This document shows, in pieces, positions 59,288 to 64,000 of a stretch of DNA of 64,000 nt; positions within the stretch are counted from its first letter, which is position 1; each line of letters opens with the position of its first letter. This DNA is from Alteromonas sp. LOR. Its GTDB lineage: Bacteria > Pseudomonadota > Gammaproteobacteria > Enterobacterales > Alteromonadaceae. The stretch lies in the NCBI RefSeq assembly GCF_000753865.1, contig NZ_JQFW01000015.1, forward strand, positions 429,916 through 493,915, in the 5' to 3' direction. The notes under the pieces are model-generated. The model was not told the DNA's origin and did no database searches. It worked only from the letters and a program-made list of their open reading frames with translations. The translations under genes were made by a program, and so were the position numbers.

Positions 59288-60955
59288 TTAGCGGGGCAGT
59301 GGGCATATCAAGTGAGGTTTTTGTTCATTCACAATGTACGCTAGGTCACTAGAAGACAAGGACAGTACAGACATCCACAGCTTTACATCTTCAGTGGTAC
59401 TCAAGTCTTTATCAGGCGTTGTTAATAGGTACGCTTTGGCTAAATAAAACCCCAATGATATTACCGCATGCTCTTTTCTAAGTGATGTTGGCACAGCGTC
59501 ATTTGTCTTATTACACTGATGGAGAACAGCACGCCACGTAGCGCTTTGATGCCAGTTCTCAGCTAGCTCACTGGCAATAGAGAGCCAGGGCGATGGTGTC
59601 GTTATTTTAAACGTATTATTGATGGAGAAATTCGGGTTTGCCCGAACAGGGAGTTTGGTAATTACTTTCAAGCCCGGCAGCGTGAAAAGCGGTGAGCAAG
59701 CAAAGGTCATAGTCAGTGCCGCGGATTGGGCCGTAAACTTAGTTTTGGTAAGCGATGCGATATGACTGGCAAACGCGCTGGCAACCAGTGTGAATTGTTT
59801 GCACGTATCGACAAGAGGAAACTCATGCTGTGTTAATCGCTCCATTAAAGCAAATTGAACAAGCATATCGCCCACGCGCTCAGTACCGTAAGTAAGTACT
59901 GCCTGTTTTATCGTCTTCACCGGCAGTTGCAAGCGGTTATCTTGGCTCGCTGTGCTTATCAAAAAATGATTGAACGTAGGAGCATGTTCTATTTTCTTAC
60001 AAAGCGTTGGAATATCGATATCGCGTTTTTGCAACTCGTCAATAATGTGCAAAAGTGCTGAAGGGGGGCGTTGAATAGCAAATGTTGTTGGAAAAAAAGG
60101 CTGCCCTCCCTTTACTACTCTAGGGGCTCTAGTTTCATTAAAAAGCGCAATGAACGCATCAAATTCAATGTGTTGATGTATCGGCGAGCGTATTGATGAA
60201 GCAGGCACCCAGTCACTATCGCGGTCGGCATTACGAGCCACCGCTGCAAAACTGTGGTTTTGCTGTATATCTACAATGGTTGCCGGAATACCACTGGCAT
60301 ACACTTTCTCGCCTGGCATAGCACGCTCAAAAAGCGGAGACAGTGAGGGCAATAAGCCATGATGGTGCACAGGTATTAAGCGAGTGCATTGAGAAAAGAG
60401 ACTATGCTTTTTTTCCGCCGATGCGCTGCTGATAATTTTAGACAGTAAACAAAGTCGTTGGGCGCGGTTGAGTTTAGCACTGGCAAGAGAGTGGGCTTGG
60501 GCATTTTTGACAGAAAATACTACCCGTTTTAACCGCAAAATATCCAGCCAAGACGATAAGCCTTTCGCGCGTAAAAATTCAGAAATTGCTTTACTGTCAT
60601 TCGGTTTTCTTTCTTGGGTCGCGTCGCCTGCAAGTCCGGCATCTGCTTCGTCGCTTTTATCATGACCAGTAAGGTGATAGAGGGCCAAGGTTGCCGCAAT
60701 AAGATGCTGAAGATAGTGATCGTTAAAGTGATTGAGCTTACCAAATACTGTCAACAATAGTATGTGGGTTAACTGCGGGGGGAGTGAGTTTTTAGTCCCA
60801 TGAACCGCTAGTGCCGCGGCGGGCTCTTCATTAACAAGCGCGATGGCTAACTTAGCATTTCTAAGCCATAGGTTAACTTTGCTATCAACGCTTTGCGAGG
60901 GAGTCGGTGCAGCAAGTATCTGAGAAAACGTCGACTGAATATCGGCTAATGCCAT
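59288..60955 (-). CDS. HDOD-like domain protein
   Basis: A 555-residue cytoplasmic protein without membrane segments. Residues about 300-460 resemble an HDOD domain (LHIIDELQKRDIDIPTLCKKIEHAPTFNHFLI, in part, and KTIKQAVLTYGTERVGDML), a fold related to HD phosphohydrolases but lacking catalytic metal residues. It often appears in signalling proteins. The N-terminal ~290 residues are of no family I recognise, with helical Leu/Ala-rich content in front. A stretch VYASGIPATIVDIQQNHSFA looks like a small beta-barrel. It ends a short minus-strand run six bases downstream of the DUF3192 gene. Confidence 0.68.
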   Translation of the reverse strand: MALADIQSTFSQILAAPTPSQSVDSKVNLWLRNAKLAIALVNEEPAAALAVHGTKNSLPPQLTHILLLTVFGKLNHFNDHYLQHLIAATLALYHLTGHDKSDEADAGLAGDATQERKPNDSKAISEFLRAKGLSSWLDILRLKRVVFSVKNAQAHSLASAKLNRAQRLCLLSKIISSASAEKKHSLFSQCTRLIPVHHHGLLPSLSPLFERAMPGEKVYASGIPATIVDIQQNHSFAAVARNADRDSDWVPASSIRSPIHQHIEFDAFIALFNETRAPRVVKGGQPFFPTTFAIQRPPSALLHIIDELQKRDIDIPTLCKKIEHAPTFNHFLISTASQDNRLQLPVKTIKQAVLTYGTERVGDMLVQFALMERLTQHEFPLVDTCKQFTLVASAFASHIASLTKTKFTAQSAALTMTFACSPLFTLPGLKVITKLPVRANPNFSINNTFKITTPSPWLSIASELAENWHQSATWRAVLHQCNKTNDAVPTSLRKEHAVISLGFYLAKAYLLTTPDKDLSTTEDVKLWMSVLSLSSSDLAYIVNEQKPHLICPLPR

Positions 60956-60961
60956 ACGGGG

Positions 60962-61336
60962 TTAGCTTTCTTGATAGCTAGAGTAGGCACCTTCTCCCCA
61001 GGCAATGAGCTTGTCATTTTCAAACAGTAGAGGCGTACATTCATCTTGGGTTGTTAACCCATCGGCGCGGACATGCTGCGTTCGAAAGAACATGACTTGA
61101 ATAGCGTTCACCCCTTGGCGTTTCGCCTCAGTTAAATCAGGTGAGCCGAGTAGTGCAAGCACCTCCTCTCGCGTGCTGCCTAATTTAAGCTTGGTAATTT
61201 GAACGCGGTTATACTCTTCTCGATCCTTCCAATCCATGTTCTCAGGCTTATCTGGATAGAACGCGATAATCATAAAAACAAATAACGCGTAAAGTCCTAC
61301 GCCAGCTAGGATGAGTCGAATAACTTTGGTGTTCAT
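60962..61336 (-). CDS. DUF3192 family protein
   Basis: A 124-residue protein with one N-terminal membrane segment (about 7-27) and a small extracytoplasmic domain: NRVQITKLKLGSTREEVLALLGSPD, in part, followed by QVMFFRTQHV and CTPLLFENDKLIAWGE. This pattern resembles the BamE/SmpA fold and fits the DUF3192 family known from Vibrio and Shewanella. The segment could be an anchor or a signal. Its function is not known. It is followed six bases later by the HDOD-like gene. Confidence 0.82.
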   Translation of the reverse strand: MNTKVIRLILAGVGLYALFVFMIIAFYPDKPENMDWKDREEYNRVQITKLKLGSTREEVLALLGSPDLTEAKRQGVNAIQVMFFRTQHVRADGLTTQDECTPLLFENDKLIAWGEGAYSSYQES

Positions 61337-61718
61337 AACCGTTACTTCTCGTGTCTAAATTAATGTAGTAGTGACAAGCATGGGTGCCTATTGCAGATGC
61401 ACAACGCGGCCGAATAACGTGGCCGAATACCTTGAGTGTGTAACGCATAGGCGTGCAGATGAAAAACGCGCTAAACCTATTCGCTCATTCCCAGCTTTTA
61501 TAATATTTTAAGTTTACCGTAAATTGTATGAGAATAATAAGCGATTATGGTAAGTGTTTATGTCAGGCCATCATTACCAGCAAAAGTATAAACGCTAAAG
61601 AGTTGAGGGCGAACGAGCAGCGCTTATTTTCAAAGCGCTGGCGGTGCAATACATCTCTTGGCTAAATAAGTTGGCTAAATTAATTTGCTAAATGAGCTGG
61701 CTAAATGAGCTGGCTAAG
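61337..61718. other. 382-base intergenic region with a 13-base tandem repeat at its right end
   Basis: Upstream region of the DUF3192 gene and downstream region of ppnN. The right end holds the 13-base tandem repeat (61658-61722). A hairpin AGCGCTT/AAAGCGCT-like at about 61620-61640 lacks a T-tract. Otherwise unremarkable. Confidence 0.55.
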
Positions 61719-61722
61719 TTAC
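61658..61722. repeat. five tandem copies of a 13-base unit at the ppnN 3' end
   Basis: Five consecutive 13-base units with consensus CTGGCTAAATGAG cover 61658-61670, 61671-61683, 61684-61696, 61697-61709 and 61710-61722. Copies 3 to 5 differ by only a few bases. The last unit overlaps the ppnN stop codon (61719-61721), so copy-number change would shift the 3' untranslated region only. Confidence 0.85.
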
Positions 61723-63077
61723 TTCACCAAATAGCAGGGCTCGTAAGCGCTGCCTGGAAGCTTCATTCGGTGTTGTTTTACAAATGATTTTAGCAGTACA
61801 TCAACATGCTTCATTAACGCTTTATCGCCCGTGATCTCAAAAGGGCCGTTTTCTTTTATCTGCTTAATCCCTTCTGCCTTTACATTACCAGCAACGATGC
61901 CTGAAAACGCTTTTCTTAAATTCGACGCTAAATCGCTTCCGCTTTGATGATGGTCAAGTTGAAGCCCAGCCATACTCTCGTGCGTTGGAATAAATGGCTG
62001 TTGAAAGTCTCGCTCTATTTTTAACGACCAGTTAAAACTAAAAGCATCTCCCATCGCACCGCGATATTTTTTCACCTTTTCTAACCCTTTACATAATGAA
62101 CGTGCTACTTCTTCCGGGTCGTTCACTATAATTTGGTATTTCTTCTGTGCTTCTTTTCCCAAGGTCTCTGCAATAAACGTGTCTACCGCCTCAAAATACT
62201 CTTCACTGCCTGCAGGGCCGGTTAGAATGACAGGGAATGGCTGTTGGTCATTTCTTTCATTCATCAGAATGCCAAGAAGATACAGCAGCTCCTCAGCCGT
62301 GCCTACACCACCTGGGAATATAACAATGCCGTGTGCCAAACGCACAAATGCCTCTAAACGCTTTTCAATGTCAGGCATTATGATGAGCTCATTAACAATG
62401 GCATTAGGGGGCTCAGCGGCAATAATACTAGGTTCTGAAATGCCTACGTACCGACCGGATTTGTGTCTTTGCTTAGCATGACCTATTGCCGCCCCTTTCA
62501 TTGGGCCTTTCATTGCACCCGGCCCGCAGCCAGTACAAATATTCATGTCTCTTAGACCAAGCTGATAGCCCACTTCTTTAGTGTACTTATACTCAGTTTG
62601 ATTAATGGAGTGGCCGCCCCAGCATACAATGGTATTAACGCCATCGTTGCCCTCTAGCGCTTTAGCATGGCGAAGCATATCAAACACCATGTCGGTAATC
62701 TGTGCGCCGTCTGCTGGTGAGTGTTGATGTAAGAAGTCATACTTATCGCCCATGTACAGTAAGTCTCGCAACACTGCGAATAAGTGCTCATGAACGCCTC
62801 TTACGAGGTTGTCGTCTACAAAGGCGACTTCTGGAGGGTTAATCAACTCAATTTTCACGCCGCGCTCACGGCGAACAAGTCTTATATCGAAACTTTCATA
62901 GGGGGCAAATAAGGTTTCAAAATTATCTTCATCAACACCGCTGTTTAAAACGGCGAGAGAGCAATTTCGAAACATGGTAAAGAGTTCGCTATCGGAAGCA
63001 TCCTGCAGACGCGCAACTTCAGCTTGTGACAGTTGGCTCATCCAACCCATTGGGTTTAGCTGTACTTTTTTAATCAC
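61719..63077 (-). CDS. ppnN: pyrimidine/purine nucleotide 5'-monophosphate nucleosidase
   Basis: PpnN (YgdH) splits nucleoside monophosphates into base and ribose-5-phosphate, and in E. coli it is stimulated by (p)ppGpp. The 452-residue length matches. The N-terminal VQLNPMGWMSQLSQAEV, the Rossmann-like TIVCWGGHSINQTEY, the LOG-family GCGPGAMKGPMKGA and PGGVGTAEELLYLLG (active-site motif) are present. It starts 8 bases after the stop of the GGDEF gene, so the two probably share a transcript. Confidence 0.94.
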   Translation of the reverse strand: MIKKVQLNPMGWMSQLSQAEVARLQDASDSELFTMFRNCSLAVLNSGVDEDNFETLFAPYESFDIRLVRRERGVKIELINPPEVAFVDDNLVRGVHEHLFAVLRDLLYMGDKYDFLHQHSPADGAQITDMVFDMLRHAKALEGNDGVNTIVCWGGHSINQTEYKYTKEVGYQLGLRDMNICTGCGPGAMKGPMKGAAIGHAKQRHKSGRYVGISEPSIIAAEPPNAIVNELIIMPDIEKRLEAFVRLAHGIVIFPGGVGTAEELLYLLGILMNERNDQQPFPVILTGPAGSEEYFEAVDTFIAETLGKEAQKKYQIIVNDPEEVARSLCKGLEKVKKYRGAMGDAFSFNWSLKIERDFQQPFIPTHESMAGLQLDHHQSGSDLASNLRKAFSGIVAGNVKAEGIKQIKENGPFEITGDKALMKHVDVLLKSFVKQHRMKLPGSAYEPCYLVK

Positions 63078-63085
63078 ATTACTTC

Positions 63086-64000
63086 CTATTTTTGGGCGTC
63101 GATGTCAGTAACGACCTGATTTCGGCCATTTCGTTTAGCTTGATAAAGGTATTTGTCTGCTCGCTCAAAAGCCGAATCAATGCTATCTGTTGAGGTAAAT
63201 GACGTACCTCCGAGCGATACAGTAATAACCACTTTTTCTTGCTTAAACTTGAGCTGCATACTTTCTAAATCTTTTCTAATAGCCTCTAGTTTTTCTCGTA
63301 GTTTTTTCTCGTTGGTATCGGGCAGAAGCACCACAAACTCCTCACCTCCCCAGCGCGCAAGAAACTGATCGCCAGCCATATGACGCTTAAACGCTCGGCT
63401 AACAAGCTGCAGCGTTTTATCACCAGCGGAATGACCGAACTTGTCGTTAATTGATTTGAAGAAATCAATGTCGATAAGGGCAATAGAAAGCGGCTTTTTT
63501 GAAGATTGGAAGTGCTGATGCGCTACAGCCAACTGTTCATTGTACGCTTGACGGTTAGGTAAACGGGTAAGTGCGTCTGTTTTACTTTGCATAACCTGTT
63601 CGGCAATTTTCCGCTTATAAGAATCAGTTTGCTGTTGAAGCTTGTTGATTCGGTCCTGCATTGACGACAATAATGAAATGAGTGCTGTTTGGCTCTCGCT
63701 ATCGCTTGCCTGAGTATCCGTCAGCGTTTTTGACAATACTTTGATACATGATTGTGTTTGCGTTTTAAGCGTGTCAAAAGAATCGGTTGTAGAAACTGCT
63801 TCTTCAATGTTGTCGATATAGGTTTTCAGCTCAGCATTACTGGCTGTGCGTTGCTCAAACTGTGCTTTGCTTCCATCAATACTTTTACTCACGTCCTCGC
63901 CAATTTTACCGAGTGACGTATGCAGTCCCTGAATGACCTTTCCGGTTAAACTCGCTTCTGTCATGGCGTCTTGTACTATCATACGAAGTACTACGACACA
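63086..64000 (-). CDS. diguanylate cyclase (GGDEF domain), possibly running off the window
   Basis: A GGDEF protein that makes cyclic di-GMP. The first visible ATG (63982) gives 298 residues, but it has no Shine-Dalgarno and the frame stays open to the window edge, so the true start may lie further right. From that ATG, residues 1-130 are helical, with heptad-like Leu/Gln patterns (QDRINKLQQQTDSYKRKI), and no membrane segment is seen. The cyclase domain (about 135-295) has LTRLPNRQAYN, IDIDFFKSINDKFGH and the active-site GGEEF (212-216). The RxxD inhibitory site expected five residues before GGEEF is absent (AGDQ at 203-206), so product inhibition there is unlikely. It precedes ppnN by 8 bases. 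Confidence 0.88.
   Translation of the reverse strand, partial: CVVVLRMIVQDAMTEASLTGKVIQGLHTSLGKIGEDVSKSIDGSKAQFEQRTASNAELKTYIDNIEEAVSTTDSFDTLKTQTQSCIKVLSKTLTDTQASDSESQTALISLLSSMQDRINKLQQQTDSYKRKIAEQVMQSKTDALTRLPNRQAYNEQLAVAHQHFQSSKKPLSIALIDIDFFKSINDKFGHSAGDKTLQLVSRAFKRHMAGDQFLARWGGEEFVVLLPDTNEKKLREKLEAIRKDLESMQLKFKQEKVVITVSLGGTSFTSTDSIDSAFERADKYLYQAKRNGRNQVVTDIDAQK

Overview
The window looks like chromosomal DNA of a marine gammaproteobacterium close to Alteromonas. The pointers are the protein sequences of the housekeeping genes (leuABC, eno-pyrG, mutS, recA, ccmABCDEFG-H-I, mlaA, galE, galU), the moderate GC content, and a large alginate-utilisation locus with two TonB-dependent receptors. 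I saw no rRNA or tRNA gene, no insertion sequence, no prophage and no CRISPR array.

Layout. (1) 1-4.1 kb: leuABC on the minus strand (leuC runs off the left edge), preceded by a promoter, a leucine-rich leader peptide and a terminator/antiterminator pair, i.e. classical leucine attenuation. (2) 4.4-5.2 kb: an unrecognised 264-residue protein. (3) 5.4-30.2 kb: an alginate catabolic locus. It holds TonB-dependent receptor 1, a hydroxyacid dehydrogenase (probable DEH reductase), a PL6 and a PL17 lyase with overlapping ends, KdgF, an MFS uronate transporter, KDG kinase, KDPG aldolase, class II FBP aldolase, class I FBPase, a FadR-type GntR regulator, a CBM32-PL7 lipoprotein lyase, TonB-dependent receptor 2, a secreted PL7 lyase, and a 740-residue lipoprotein with a duplicated unknown module. 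(4) 30.3-38.4 kb: eno and pyrG, then mutS, all on the minus strand; divergent pncC; recA with a LexA box. (5) 38.8-44.1 kb: an ABC exporter of NatAB type and an orphan FliK-like/FlhB-like pair. (6) 44.4-52.7 kb: the cytochrome c maturation operon, ending with mlaA. (7) 52.8-64 kb: galE plus a small membrane protein, a POT peptide transporter, galU, comEA, an NAD-type isocitrate dehydrogenase, an HDOD-like protein, a DUF3192 protein, ppnN and a GGDEF protein that runs to the right edge.

How the alginate locus should work (inference from families). Surface PL7 lyases cut alginate and the two TonB receptors import oligomers. The periplasmic or membrane-attached PL6 and PL17 enzymes reduce them to unsaturated monomers, and KdgF opens these to DEH. 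The MFS permease imports the monomer, the dehydrogenase reduces DEH to KDG, and KdgK and Eda yield pyruvate and glyceraldehyde-3-phosphate. Unusually, fba and fbp follow eda with almost no spacing, so the same transcript can route triose phosphate up to hexose phosphate. A TTGGTA/TACCAA motif recurs in the non-coding DNA before both receptors, the dehydrogenase, the regulator, the PL7 gene and the lipoprotein. Its full form matches the TGGT-N3-ACCA core bound by FadR-subfamily GntR proteins, so the GntR protein at 20.7 kb is the obvious candidate to bind it.

The items most likely to be under-described are the duplicated-module lipoprotein at 27.9-30.2 kb, the shared operator and its regulon, the gluconeogenic tail of the operon, and the orphan FliK/FlhB-like pair.
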